DNA of 64,000 bases from Saccharothrix sp. NRRL B-16314 (GTDB taxonomy: Bacteria > Actinomycetota > Actinomycetes > Mycobacteriales > Pseudonocardiaceae): NCBI RefSeq assembly GCF_000716595.1, contig NZ_JNXC01000030.1:80666-144665 (forward strand), in the 5' to 3' direction. The position numbers and the translations under genes are program-made. The notes under the pieces are model-generated. The model did no database searches, had not been told where the DNA came from, and worked only from the letters and a program-made list of their open reading frames with translations. Positions 10,697 to 20,234 of the stretch are shown here, one piece after another. The stretch's first letter is position 1, and each line of letters starts with the position of its first letter.

Positions 10697-13600
10697 ATGT
10701 CGAACGAGAACGACCTCCGCGCCTACCTGAAGAAGGCCGCGGGCGAGCTTAAGGATTTACGCACGCGGCTGGCCGACGTGGAGGGGCGTGCCACCGAACC
10801 GATCGCGATCGTGGGCATGGGCTGCCGCTACCCGGGTGGCGTCACGTCACCCGACGACCTGTGGGACGTGGTCACCCGGAACCTCGACGTGGTGTCCGGC
10901 CTGCCGGGAGACCGGGGCTGGAACCCGAACCTGTACGACCCCGAGGTCGGTGCGGAGGGCCGCTCCTACGTGCGGGAGGGCGGCTTCATCGACGACGTCG
11001 CGGGGTTCGACGCGGCGTTCTTCGGCATCAACCCGCGTGAGGCGGCGGCGATGGACCCGCAGCAGCGGCTGCTGCTGGAGGTCTCCTGGGAAGCACTGGA
11101 ACGGTCCGGTGTCGACCCGCGGTCGCTGGCCGGTGCCGAGGCCGGCGTCTACTTCGGCGTGTCGGGCGCGGACTACGGCAGCCGTCTCCTGGAGCGCGCC
11201 CCGGCGGGCTACGAGGGCTACCTGGGCGAGGGCAACGCCACCAGCGTCGCGTCCGGGCGGGTGGCGTACGTGCTGGGGCTGGAAGGGCCGGCGGTGTCGG
11301 TGGACACGGCGTGCTCCTCGTCGCTGGTGGCCATCCACCTGGCGGTGCAGGCCCTGCGCAACGGCGAGTGCGCGCTCGCGTTGGCCGGTGGCGCGACCGT
11401 GATGGCGTCCCCGGCGACGTTCGTGGAGTTCTCGCAGTTGCGCGGGTTGGCGCCGGATGGCCGCTGCAAGCCGTTCTCGGACCGGGCCGACGGTTTCGGT
11501 CCGGCCGAGGGCGTGGGTGTGGTGGTGTTGGAGCGGTTGTCGGACGCGCGTCGTCTTGGTCATCGGGTGTTGGCGGTGGTGCGTGGTTCGGCTATCAACC
11601 AGGACGGTGCGTCGAACGGGTTGACCGCGCCGAGTGGTCCGGCGCAGCGTCGGGTGATCCGGCAGGCGTTGGCCAACGCGGGGCTGACGGCGGGCGAGGT
11701 CGACGTCGTGGAGGCGCACGGCACCGGCACACCGCTGGGCGACCCCATCGAGGCACAGGCACTTCTGGCGACCTACGGTCAGGGCCGGGACACGCCGCTG
11801 TGGCTGGGGTCGGTGAAGTCGAACCTCGCCCACACGCAGGCCGCGGCCGGTGTCGCGGGCGTGATCAAGATGGTGCAGGCGATGCGGCACGGCGTGCTGC
11901 CCGCGACGCTGCACGCGGACACGCCGAGCGCGCACGTCGACTGGTCCTCCGGTGCGATCGAGCTGGTGCACGAGAACCGGGAATGGCCGGAGGACGGCCA
12001 CCCGCGCCGAGCCGGCGTCTCGTCGTTCGGCATCAGCGGGACGAACTCCCACGTGATCCTGGAACAGGCGCCCGAAGCACCGGCCGTGACGTCGCCGCGA
12101 GAGGTCGAAGGCGGGTCGGTTCCCTGGGTGCTGTCGGCACGCACCCCGCAGGCGTTGACCGCGCAGGCGGTCCGGCTGCGCGACTTCCTCGCCGAGCGGC
12201 CGGAAATCGGCGCGGAGGACGTGGCGGCGGGCCTGCTCACCAGGACCGCGTTCGAACACCGGGCCGTCGTGCTCGGCAGTGACCGGACTGAGCTGATGCG
12301 TCGGCTGGGTTCACTGGCCGAGGGTGAGCCCGGCGTGGGCGTCCGCACCGGGCAGTCCTCACCCGGCGGGACGGTGTTCGTGTTCCCGGGGCAGGGCGCG
12401 CAGACGTGGGGCATGGGGCGTGCGCTGCACGCGGCGTTCCCGGTGTTCGCCGACGCCTTCGACCAGGTCGTCGCCGCGGTCGACGCCGAGCTGGACGCGT
12501 CGTTGCGCGAAGTGATGTGGGGCGCGGACACCGGACTCGTCGACCAGACCGCGTACACCCAGCCCGCGCTGTTCGCGATCGAGGTGGCGCTGTTCCGGCT
12601 GCTCGAATCGTTCGGCGTCCGACCCGACTACGTCACCGGGCACTCGATCGGCGAGATCACCGCCGCGCACGTGGCGGGCGTGCTGTCGCTGCCCGACGCC
12701 GCCGCGCTGGTCGTGGCGCGGGGCAGGCTGATGCAGGCGTTGCCGCCGGGCGGCGCCATGGTGGCGGTGGAGGCCACCGAGGCCGAAGTCCTGCCGTTGC
12801 TGGACGCACGGGTGGGCATCGCGGCCGTGAACGGCCCGTCGGCGGTGGTGGTGTCCGGCGAGCTGGACGCCGTCACGGTGGTGGGTGACCACTTCACCGG
12901 GCTCGGCAGGAGGGTCAAGCAGCTGACCGTCAGCCACGCGTTCCACTCGCCGCTGGTGGAGCCGATGCTGGAGGAGTTCCGCGCGGTCGTGGCGAAGCTC
13001 GCCATCGCACCGGCGGAGCTCCCGATCGTGTCCAACCTGGACGGTGCGCCGGCCGGGGAGGACTACGGCGTCGGCGACTACTGGGTGCGCCACGTCCGCG
13101 AGGCCGTGCGGTTCGGTGACTCGGTGTCCACCTTGGTGGCGGCCGAACCCGGCGTGCGGTTCGTCGAGGTGGGGCCGGGAGCCGGGCTGACCGCGATGGT
13201 CGAGCAGACCGGGGCGGCGGCCTCGGCGGTGGCGTTGCTGCGCGGCGGCAAGGACGAGGTGCCGTCCCTGTTCGACGGGTTGGCCGCGCTGCACGTGTCC
13301 GGCGCGCCGGTCGACTGGTCGGCGCAGGCCGGGACGCGGCCGTTCACCGAGCTGCCGACGTACGCCTTCGAGCACAAGCGGTACTGGCTCAACCCGGAGT
13401 CCGCGGGCGCCGACGTGGCCGGCCTGGGCGTGACGCCGGTCGAGCACCCGCTGCTGGGTGCGGTGGTGGAGCAGCCGTCGTCGGGCGGGCTGGTGTTCAC
13501 CGGGCGGATCGGGCTGGACTCCCACGCGTGGCTGGCCGACCACGCAGTCGGCGGCGTCGTGCTGGTGCCCGGAGCCGCCCTCGTCGAGCTGGCGTCGTTC

Positions 13601-16600
13601 GTCGGTGACCGGGCCGGCCGCGCCGTGGTGCGCGAACTCGTGCTGCAAGCGCCGATGATCGTGCCGGACCACGGCGGGGTGCAGGTGCGGGTGGACCTGG
13701 ACGAGGAGGGCAACGTCGCCGTCCACTCCCGTCCGGAGAACGACGAACGCTGGGTGCTGCACGCCCGTGGCGTGGTCGACTCCGACTCAGACTCCGACAC
13801 CGCTGAGGCCTCGGCGGCCGAGCCGGCCGGAGCGTGGCCCCCGGCCGGAGCGACCGCGGTGGAGGCGGGCGACTTCTACGACGGCTTCGCCGAGCGCGGC
13901 TACCACTACGGGCCCGTGTTCCGGGGGCTGACCAGGGCGTGGCGGCGCGGCGACGAGGTGTTCGCCGACGTGGAGCTGCCCACCGGCGACGCCGGGGCGT
14001 TCGGCTTGCACCCGGCGCTGCTCGACGCCGCGCTGCAGGCGATCGGCTTCCTCGGCCTGCCCGTCGCGGACGGCGAGGTGCTGCTGCCGTTCGCCTGGGA
14101 GGGCGTCGAGGTGTACGCGGTCGGCGCGACCCGGCTGCGCGCCGCCATCCGTGCCGCGGGCGACGGCAGGGTGGGCCTGGTGCTGGCCGACGCGGGCGGA
14201 CGCGTGGTGGCGAAGGTCGGCGGGCTGAGCATGCGCGGCATCGCACCCGGTGACCTGGCCGCCCGCACTCCCGGCGGCGACGGCCTGTTCACGCTGGAGT
14301 GGACCCCCGTCGACGTCGAGCCCACCGGCGTGCCGGCCGACGTGTCGGTGATCAGGCCCGACGGCCTGCTCGACGCGGTCGCCCGGGTCCGGTCGTGGCT
14401 GACGGACCCGGCGCACGCCGAAGGCAGGTTGGTCGTCGTCACTTCCGGCGCCGTCGCGGTGGACGGTGGCGAGGACGTGCCCGACCTGGCGTCGGCCGGT
14501 GTGTGGGGCGCGCTGCGTTCGGTGTGCAACGAGAACCCCGGCCGGGTGTTCGTGGTCGACACCGACGGTGCGGAAGCGGACGGCGTAGCCGCGGTGCTGT
14601 CCTGCGGTGAAGCGCAGCTGGCGGTCCGGCGCGGGACGTTCCGGGTGCCGCGGATCGTGCGACAGGCCGAGGACTCGGTGGTCGGGTTGCCCGACGGGGA
14701 CTGGGCGTTGGAGGTCGCGGGTGCCGGCACGTTGACGTCGGACAACCTGGTGGCCCGTCCGACCTCGTCGGGTGAGCTCGCGTCGGGTGAGGTTCGGGTG
14801 GGGGTGCGGTCGGCGGGGGTGAACTTCCGGGACGTGCTGATCGCGCTGGGCATGTACCCGGCACCCGATGCCGTGGTCGGTGGCGAGGGCGCGGGCGTCG
14901 TGACGGAAGTCGGCCCTGGCGTCACCGGTTTCACGGCCGGTGATCGGGTGCTGGGTGTCTTCCCCGGTCTCGGGTCGTCCGTGGTCGTGGACCACCGGGC
15001 GCTGGCGGGGATTCCGGACGGGTGGTCGTTCAGCCAGGCCGCCGTGGTGCCCGCCGTGATGCTGACCGCCTACTACGCGTTGCGGGACCTGGCCGACGTG
15101 CAGCGCGGTGAACGAATCCTGGTCCACGCCGGCACCGGTGGCGTGGGGCTCGCGACGATCGCACTGGCCCGCTTATGGGGTCTGGAGGTGTTCGCGACCG
15201 CGAGCCCCGGCAAGTGGGACGTGCTGCGGTCGTCGGGGCTCGACGACGACCACATCGCGAGTTCGCGGTCGCTGGAGTTCGAGGAGAAGTTCCTGGCCGT
15301 CACCGGCGGGCAGGGCGTGGACATGGTCCTGAACTCGCTGGCGCACGAGTTCACCGACGCGTCGTTGCGGTTGTTGCCGCGCGGTGGGCGGTTCGTGGAG
15401 ATGGGGCTGACGGACTTGCGTGAGGCGGGGCAGGTCGCCGCCGACCACCCGGGGGTGCGGTACCAGCCGTTCGCCCTGTTCGAGGTCGGGGTGGAGCGGT
15501 TGGGGGAGATGCTGGCGGCGGTGATGGAGTTGTTCCGCACGGGTGTGCTGGAGCCGTTGCCCGTGTCGGCGTGGGACGTGCGGCGGGTGCCGGAGGCGTA
15601 CCGGTTCATGTCGCAGGCCCGGCACGTCGGCAAGGTCGCCCTCACCATCCCGCGCCCGCCGGCTGCTGAGGGTACGGTGTTGATCACCGGCGGTACCGGC
15701 GGCCTGGGCGGTGTGCTGGCCAGGCACCTGGTGGACCGGCACGGCGTCCGCGACCTGCTGCTGGTGAGCCGCCGTGGCGCGGACGCGGAGGGGGCGGCGG
15801 ACCTGGTGGCGGAGCTGGAATCGGCGGGTGCGCGGGTGCGGGTCGCCGCTTGTGACGTCGCTGATCGTGCGGCGCTGGGGGAGGTGTTGGACGGTGTGTC
15901 GTTGACGGGTGTGGTGCATGCGGCGGGTGTGTTGGCCGACGGTGTGTTCACGGACTTGTCTGATGAGCAGTGGTCGGTGGTGTTGCGGTCGAAGGTCGAC
16001 GCGGCGTGGAACCTGCACGAGTTGACCGCCGGCCATGACCTGGACACCCAAACGATCGCCAAGTCCGGTGCGGTGCCCGACGTGCTGCGCCGACTGGTGC
16101 GGGCCCGCCGGGTGGTGGACGACTCGGCGGCAGCCCAGCAGTCGAAGCTCGCCGCGCAGCTGGCCGGGTCCTCGGCGGCCGAGCAGGACCGGATCGTGCT
16201 GGAGTTCGTCCGCACCCAGGCAGCGATCGTGCTCGGGCACGAGAGCAGCGGCGAGATCGCACCCGACGAGACGTTCAAGGCACTCGGCTTCGACTCGCTG
16301 TCCGGCGTCGAGTTCCGCAACCGGCTCCAAGCCGGCACCGGCCTGAACCTGCCCGCCACCACCGTGTTCGACCACCCCACGCCGCTCGCGCTGGCCGGCT
16401 ACCTCCGACAGCACCTGGCGGGCGCGGAGGAGACGAGCACGGGCGCGGAGTACTCCGAGTCCCACGTCCGCAAGCTGCTCGAACGGATCCCGATCGAGGC
16501 GCTGCGCTCCTCCGGCGTGGTCGACATCGTGCTCCGGCTCGCACCCGCCACCGAGCAGGAGCAGGCGGCCACCACCGACGGCGGCAAGCACATCGCCGAC

Positions 16601-16642
16601 CTCGACGTGGACGAGCTGATCAACTTCGCGATGAACCAGTGA
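10697..16642 (+). CDS. Type I PKS module KS-AT-DH-ER-(truncated KR)-ACP, malonyl-type AT
   Basis: A 1981-aa single module. Order: docking coil (1-35), KS with Cys206 and [10 protein letters not shown] with GHSIGE (Ser650) and HAFHS, the malonyl-CoA-type motif, DH with [10 protein letters not shown] and LDAALQ, ER with [15 protein letters not shown] with Ser1867 in GFDSLS, and a C-terminal docking segment ending [12 protein letters not shown]. The second KS His motif reads NLAHTQ rather than NLGHTQ, with the His kept. The KR keeps only its NADPH-binding half (TGGTGGLGG to HELTAGHD) and then jumps in frame to [10 protein letters not shown], so roughly 170 residues with the catalytic Ser and Tyr are absent. 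Two TTA leucine codons occur (10,757 and 15,173), rare in this GC range. ATG with GGGGGAG upstream. Confidence 0.93.
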   Translation: MSNENDLRAYLKKAAGELKDLRTRLADVEGRATEPIAIVGMGCRYPGGVTSPDDLWDVVTRNLDVVSGLPGDRGWNPNLYDPEVGAEGRSYVREGGFIDDVAGFDAAFFGINPREAAAMDPQQRLLLEVSWEALERSGVDPRSLAGAEAGVYFGVSGADYGSRLLERAPAGYEGYLGEGNATSVASGRVAYVLGLEGPAVSVDTACSSSLVAIHLAVQALRNGECALALAGGATVMASPATFVEFSQLRGLAPDGRCKPFSDRADGFGPAEGVGVVVLERLSDARRLGHRVLAVVRGSAINQDGASNGLTAPSGPAQRRVIRQALANAGLTAGEVDVVEAHGTGTPLGDPIEAQALLATYGQGRDTPLWLGSVKSNLAHTQAAAGVAGVIKMVQAMRHGVLPATLHADTPSAHVDWSSGAIELVHENREWPEDGHPRRAGVSSFGISGTNSHVILEQAPEAPAVTSPREVEGGSVPWVLSARTPQALTAQAVRLRDFLAERPEIGAEDVAAGLLTRTAFEHRAVVLGSDRTELMRRLGSLAEGEPGVGVRTGQSSPGGTVFVFPGQGAQTWGMGRALHAAFPVFADAFDQVVAAVDAELDASLREVMWGADTGLVDQTAYTQPALFAIEVALFRLLESFGVRPDYVTGHSIGEITAAHVAGVLSLPDAAALVVARGRLMQALPPGGAMVAVEATEAEVLPLLDARVGIAAVNGPSAVVVSGELDAVTVVGDHFTGLGRRVKQLTVSHAFHSPLVEPMLEEFRAVVAKLAIAPAELPIVSNLDGAPAGEDYGVGDYWVRHVREAVRFGDSVSTLVAAEPGVRFVEVGPGAGLTAMVEQTGAAASAVALLRGGKDEVPSLFDGLAALHVSGAPVDWSAQAGTRPFTELPTYAFEHKRYWLNPESAGADVAGLGVTPVEHPLLGAVVEQPSSGGLVFTGRIGLDSHAWLADHAVGGVVLVPGAALVELASFVGDRAGRAVVRELVLQAPMIVPDHGGVQVRVDLDEEGNVAVHSRPENDERWVLHARGVVDSDSDSDTAEASAAEPAGAWPPAGATAVEAGDFYDGFAERGYHYGPVFRGLTRAWRRGDEVFADVELPTGDAGAFGLHPALLDAALQAIGFLGLPVADGEVLLPFAWEGVEVYAVGATRLRAAIRAAGDGRVGLVLADAGGRVVAKVGGLSMRGIAPGDLAARTPGGDGLFTLEWTPVDVEPTGVPADVSVIRPDGLLDAVARVRSWLTDPAHAEGRLVVVTSGAVAVDGGEDVPDLASAGVWGALRSVCNENPGRVFVVDTDGAEADGVAAVLSCGEAQLAVRRGTFRVPRIVRQAEDSVVGLPDGDWALEVAGAGTLTSDNLVARPTSSGELASGEVRVGVRSAGVNFRDVLIALGMYPAPDAVVGGEGAGVVTEVGPGVTGFTAGDRVLGVFPGLGSSVVVDHRALAGIPDGWSFSQAAVVPAVMLTAYYALRDLADVQRGERILVHAGTGGVGLATIALARLWGLEVFATASPGKWDVLRSSGLDDDHIASSRSLEFEEKFLAVTGGQGVDMVLNSLAHEFTDASLRLLPRGGRFVEMGLTDLREAGQVAADHPGVRYQPFALFEVGVERLGEMLAAVMELFRTGVLEPLPVSAWDVRRVPEAYRFMSQARHVGKVALTIPRPPAAEGTVLITGGTGGLGGVLARHLVDRHGVRDLLLVSRRGADAEGAADLVAELESAGARVRVAACDVADRAALGEVLDGVSLTGVVHAAGVLADGVFTDLSDEQWSVVLRSKVDAAWNLHELTAGHDLDTQTIAKSGAVPDVLRRLVRARRVVDDSAAAQQSKLAAQLAGSSAAEQDRIVLEFVRTQAAIVLGHESSGEIAPDETFKALGFDSLSGVEFRNRLQAGTGLNLPATTVFDHPTPLALAGYLRQHLAGAEETSTGAEYSESHVRKLLERIPIEALRSSGVVDIVLRLAPATEQEQAATTDGGKHIADLDVDELINFAMNQ

Positions 16643-16649
16643 GGGGACG

Positions 16650-18134
16650 ATGGACTCCGTGGACGGTCGGCTGATCCACCAGCTCGTGTCCTGGGCTGCC
16701 GGACTGCGCTACGACGACATACCGGCGCACACGGCGGCCCTGGCCCGCAGCCAGATCATCTCGGACCTGGCCGCGGTGCGGGCGGCGAGGGCGCACCCGC
16801 TGGGCCGCAAGATCGTCACCGCGTTCGGCGAGCCGTTCCGCGGCGACGCCCGGCAGACCGCGCACGTGCTGGCCGCGTTGTCGATGTGCCTGGAGTACGA
16901 CGAGGTCGCGTACTCCGGGCACCCCTCGGCGTCCTGCGTGAACGTCGCCCTCGCCTACGCCGCGCAGGAACGGCTCGACGGGAGGCAGCTGATCACCGCG
17001 GTGGTCGCGGCGAACGAGTGCGCCACCCGGTTCCAGGCCGGGATGCTGCTCGGCTCGTTCTTCCGCGGGCAGAGCGCCACGTACACGCACCTGATCGGCA
17101 CGGTGGTGGCACGGTCGCACGCCCAGCAGCACCCGGCCGGGATCTGGGCGGACGCGGCGGGCCTGGCCTTCGGCATCCTCCCGACCCCGGTGGAGGAGAC
17201 GTTCCTGAACAGCGACGCCAAGTCGTTGGTGGCGGCGACCCCGGTGCGCATGGCACTGGACGCCTGCGACGCCGCGGTGGCCGGACTCACCGGTGCGCAC
17301 GACGTCCTGGAGGGCGCGGAAGGCGTGCTCGCGCGGCTCTCCGACGTGCCCATGCCCGACGCCGTCGTCGCCGGACTCGGTCGCCGCTGGCACACCGACA
17401 CGCTGTCGTTCAAGCGCTACCCGGCGAGCGCCTACCTCCAGGCCGCGTTCGAGTGCGCCGAACGCATCGCCGCCAGGGCGTTGATCGACCTCGACGACGT
17501 GACGGCGGTCCTGGTCGACGGCTCGATCCTGACCTTCCTGCTGCAGCACAAGGTCGCGCCGTTCCTGGCCGGCCCGGACACGCCGGTCGCGGCACTCACC
17601 TTCTCGGCCGGCTACCCGATCGCCACGATCCTGCTCACCGGCTCGCTGACCACCGCCGACCTGGCCGGAGAAGGCCTCGCGGACCCCGTCCGCTGGGCGC
17701 TCGCGGACAAGGTCGAGGTACGCCACGACAAGGACCTGACCCGCCGGATGGTCGCCGCGACCGTGCCGCTCGGCGAGGCGTTGCGGCAGGCGGGGCCATC
17801 GCGCGCCATGCAGGTGCCCGCCATCGCCGCGTTCGGTGCCGAGGCGGACGAGCTGCTCGCCGCGCTCGGGCCGCCGTCGGAGTCGTTCGTCGACGCCACG
17901 ATGGCCATCGGCGCCAGGGTCGAGGTCGTGCTGCGCGACGGCTCCAGGCTGGTCGAAGAGCTCGGCCAGGCGACCGGGATGGCCGGACCGTCCACCAGGG
18001 ACGGACATCGGATGCTGGCCGCCGCGAAGTTCACCGCGAGCGGCGGCCCGGCCGACGCGCTGGACGACCTGAGCCGGCTCGACGAACTGGACGCCGACGC
18101 GACGGCCGCGGCGGTGAAGGGAGCACTGGCGTGA
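16650..18134 (+). CDS. MmgE/PrpD family protein
   Basis: A 494-aa protein of the MmgE/PrpD fold, which includes 2-methylcitrate dehydratase and related dehydratases, decarboxylases and isomerases. Recognisable features are the N-terminal HQLVSWAAGLRYDDIP, the conserved SCVNVALAYA helix and the KRYPASAYLQ block where the family has K-(x)-YP. It begins 7 nt after the PKS stop with a GAGGGG site, and its stop overlaps the start of the hydrolase. Family members act on small carboxylic acids. In this operon it could act on a polyketide intermediate or make an unusual extender or starter acid. I cannot decide between these. Confidence 0.85.
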   Translation: MDSVDGRLIHQLVSWAAGLRYDDIPAHTAALARSQIISDLAAVRAARAHPLGRKIVTAFGEPFRGDARQTAHVLAALSMCLEYDEVAYSGHPSASCVNVALAYAAQERLDGRQLITAVVAANECATRFQAGMLLGSFFRGQSATYTHLIGTVVARSHAQQHPAGIWADAAGLAFGILPTPVEETFLNSDAKSLVAATPVRMALDACDAAVAGLTGAHDVLEGAEGVLARLSDVPMPDAVVAGLGRRWHTDTLSFKRYPASAYLQAAFECAERIAARALIDLDDVTAVLVDGSILTFLLQHKVAPFLAGPDTPVAALTFSAGYPIATILLTGSLTTADLAGEGLADPVRWALADKVEVRHDKDLTRRMVAATVPLGEALRQAGPSRAMQVPAIAAFGAEADELLAALGPPSESFVDATMAIGARVEVVLRDGSRLVEELGQATGMAGPSTRDGHRMLAAAKFTASGGPADALDDLSRLDELDADATAAAVKGALA

Positions 18135-18949
18135 TGGAACTGGAGCAGTACCGGCGGTCGGTGGGCGGGATCAGCTACCTCGACGTCGGCGAGGGGCCGG
18201 TCACCGTGTTCGTGCACGGTGTGTTCACCAATGCGTTGCTGTGGCGCCACTGCGTGCAAAAGCTGGCGCCGCATCGCCGGTGCATCGCCATCGACCTGCC
18301 CGGTCACGGCCACACGCCCCCGGTAGCCGACGCCACGGTCCACGGCCTGGCACGTGCCGTCCGGACCGTGCTCACCTCCCTGCACCTCACCGACGTGCAC
18401 CTGGTCGGCAACGACACCGGCGGCGCCGTCTGCCAGCTCGTCTACACGGCAGACCCCGGTCGGATCGCCTCGCTCGCGCTGACGAACTGCGACACGGAAG
18501 GCAACTTCCCGCCGCCGCTGTTCGCCCCGGCGGCGTGGCTGGCCAGGCTGGGTCTGCTCAGCCTGCTCCGGCCACTGGCGAACGCCCCGAACCTGGTCCG
18601 GCAGGCCTACCGGATCGGTTACCAGCACCCGGCGCCACCCGAGATCATCCGCCGCTTCGTCGCCCCCGTCATCGGAACACCCGACGGCACCCGCTTCATG
18701 CGCCGACTGCTGTCCTCAATGGACTCCAAACAGCTCACCGCCGCCACCGAAGCGCTGCGCCACTGCACGATCCCGACCGCTCTCATCTGGGGCACCGGTG
18801 ACCGGCTGTTCAAGCTGCGCTGGGCGTCCTGGCTGAAGGACCTGATCCCCGGCGCCACCGACGTGGTGATCGTTCCCGGCGGCCGGTTGTTCTTCCCGGA
18901 CGACCGAGCCGACGAACTCGTGACCGCGCTCCGGAACCATTGGAACTAA
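18134..18949 (+). CDS. Alpha/beta hydrolase, Asp-nucleophile type
   Basis: A 271-aa alpha/beta hydrolase whose ATG overlaps the preceding TGA (TGATG), so the two are translationally coupled. An open frame extends far upstream but inside the PrpD gene, so that extension is rejected. The oxyanion motif HGVFTN is near residue 30. The nucleophile elbow reads GNDTGG, with Asp in place of Ser, as in haloalkane dehalogenases and epoxide hydrolases. The usual C-terminal catalytic His position reads PGGRLFFPDD, with no clear His, which is odd for a dehalogenase. With no thioesterase in view, a release or ring-opening role in polyketide maturation is possible, but remains inference. Confidence 0.85.
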   Translation: MELEQYRRSVGGISYLDVGEGPVTVFVHGVFTNALLWRHCVQKLAPHRRCIAIDLPGHGHTPPVADATVHGLARAVRTVLTSLHLTDVHLVGNDTGGAVCQLVYTADPGRIASLALTNCDTEGNFPPPLFAPAAWLARLGLLSLLRPLANAPNLVRQAYRIGYQHPAPPEIIRRFVAPVIGTPDGTRFMRRLLSSMDSKQLTAATEALRHCTIPTALIWGTGDRLFKLRWASWLKDLIPGATDVVIVPGGRLFFPDDRADELVTALRNHWN

Positions 18950-18957
18950 GGAGAAGC

Positions 18958-19377
18958 ATGGCTGTCTTCGCGTCCACCGATGAGTTGTACGCCCACTTCG
19001 TGCCGTTCTTGGAGAAGGTGAGCCAGGGAGACCTGCGGCAGAAGTTCCTGTCGATCCAAGCGTCCTTCAAGGTGAACAACACCGACCCCGACGCCACCCT
19101 GTTCGTGGACTGCACCCAAGACCCCCCTCTGGTCAAGGCCGGAGACGCCGCGGCGGCCGAGACAGCGGACATCGAACTGACGATGTCAGCCGACGACAGC
19201 CACCGCTTCTGGCTGGGGGACCTGAACGTGACGAAGGCCGTGGCGACCCGCCGCATCAAGTTCTCCGGCCCCCTGCTGAAACTGATCGGCCTCCTCCCGG
19301 TCTTCCAACCAGCCTTCACCGAGTACCGCGAGTACCTCGTCGCCAACGGCCGCCGCGAGCTGCTGCCCGAGGAGTGA
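18958..19377 (+). CDS. SCP2 sterol-carrier-domain protein
   Basis: A 139-aa stand-alone SCP2 (sterol carrier protein 2-like) domain. The start at ATG 18,958 follows AAGGAG at ideal spacing and lies 8 nt after the hydrolase stop. The pattern of an N-terminal helix, a strand FKVNNTDPDATLFVDC, and then ADIELTMSADD is typical. SCP2 domains bind hydrophobic ligands in a tunnel. Here it is the last gene of the PKS operon and may bind the lipophilic product or intermediate. The next 850 bp hold only remnants, which marks the right edge of the cluster. Confidence 0.85.
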   Translation: MAVFASTDELYAHFVPFLEKVSQGDLRQKFLSIQASFKVNNTDPDATLFVDCTQDPPLVKAGDAAAAETADIELTMSADDSHRFWLGDLNVTKAVATRRIKFSGPLLKLIGLLPVFQPAFTEYREYLVANGRRELLPEE

Positions 19378-19402
19378 CACCGGCGCCCTTCGCGGAATGG
19401 CT

Positions 19403-19620
19403 TCACCCGACCGTCACCACGACCTTGCCGAACGCCCCACGATCGAGGTGCCCGAGGGCGGACGGCAAGTCGGCGAGCGGGTACTCGGCGGCGATGACCG
19501 GTGCGATGCCGCCGGAGACCCCACAACCGTCCAGATGCCGATCAGGGAGATGCGGCCACCGACCGCCGCTGCTTCGCTCGAGCGTGCGAGGTGGTTCCCG
19601 CCGATGATTCCGCGCTCAAC
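19403..19620 (-). pseudogene. Remnant of a zinc-type alcohol dehydrogenase/quinone oxidoreductase
   Basis: On the minus strand, 19,403-19,510 encodes an MDR-family C-terminus (PVIAAEYPLADL, then FGKVVVTVG and a stop). Just upstream, in a different frame, sits AAVGGRISLIGIW, the block that normally precedes it in these enzymes. The two pieces are separated by a frameshift near 19,515, and no N-terminal half is present. It is a decayed gene fragment. Confidence 0.6.
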
Positions 19621-20234
19621 CGGACAGGACCTGGGGGGTGGAGTCGGGGTCCCGGGCTCCGCGTCGGTGAACAGTCCGGTGACCCATTGCTTGTCCGCGT
19701 AGAGGCGGACTTGGTCGGTGTGGTGCGGTGAGGCCTCGGTCAGTTCCGCGGCCATGACGAAGCTGGACCCCTGGCACACATCGGGGATCTCGCCGATCGG
19801 GCCGGGGACACCGGGCACCGAGATGACGTCGGAGCAGCCCTCCGGCCCCGGCAGCCGTGGATCGGGATGCCGGCGTAGTGCTGGACGGCGTCGAGCGGCA
19901 CGTCCACCGGGACGCCGGCGGTGGTGAAACCTGCACGGCATCGGCGAAGGCTTTCCGGACACCGCAGTCGTCGGCGTCGATGCCGCGTGGTGTGTGCGCG
20001 GGGTCGGCCGGGTCGAAGGGCATCAGCCACAGGTCGGGGTCGATTCTATATTTTCAGTGTTGACTGAAGCATGGGCTGGCGGGACGTCGGCTTTGCTGAG
20101 AGTGGTGTGCGCCGCAACGGGCCGAACCGGATCAACGTCGTAGACCCGTTCTCACCATGGCGGTCGAGCAAGGCCGCGCCGATCCCGACCGCATTCCGCA
20201 ATCCGCTCCGACGCCCGGGGGTGGCGGTCTCCTG
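19621..20234. other. Decayed non-coding stretch
   Basis: No intact gene is visible here. Minus-strand fragments in different frames (for example DVPLDAVQHYAGIP near 19,890 and HTDQVRLYADKQWV near 19,700) look like pieces of a real protein broken by frameshifts, but I do not recognise the family. A short AT-rich patch occurs near 20,042-20,068 and contains a small dyad, listed separately. Confidence 0.4.
20053..20068. promoter_or_regulatory. 6-4-6 dyad in AT-rich patch
   Basis: TTCAGT and ACTGAA form a perfect inverted repeat around GTTG, inside a short AT-rich patch. It could be an operator left from a lost gene. No partner gene is clear. Confidence 0.25.

Noticed and set aside
16886..18133. 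Long upstream extension of the alpha/beta hydrolase frame
   Set aside because: It overlaps the MmgE/PrpD gene and is low-complexity Arg/Gly; the coupled ATG at 18,134 is the better start.
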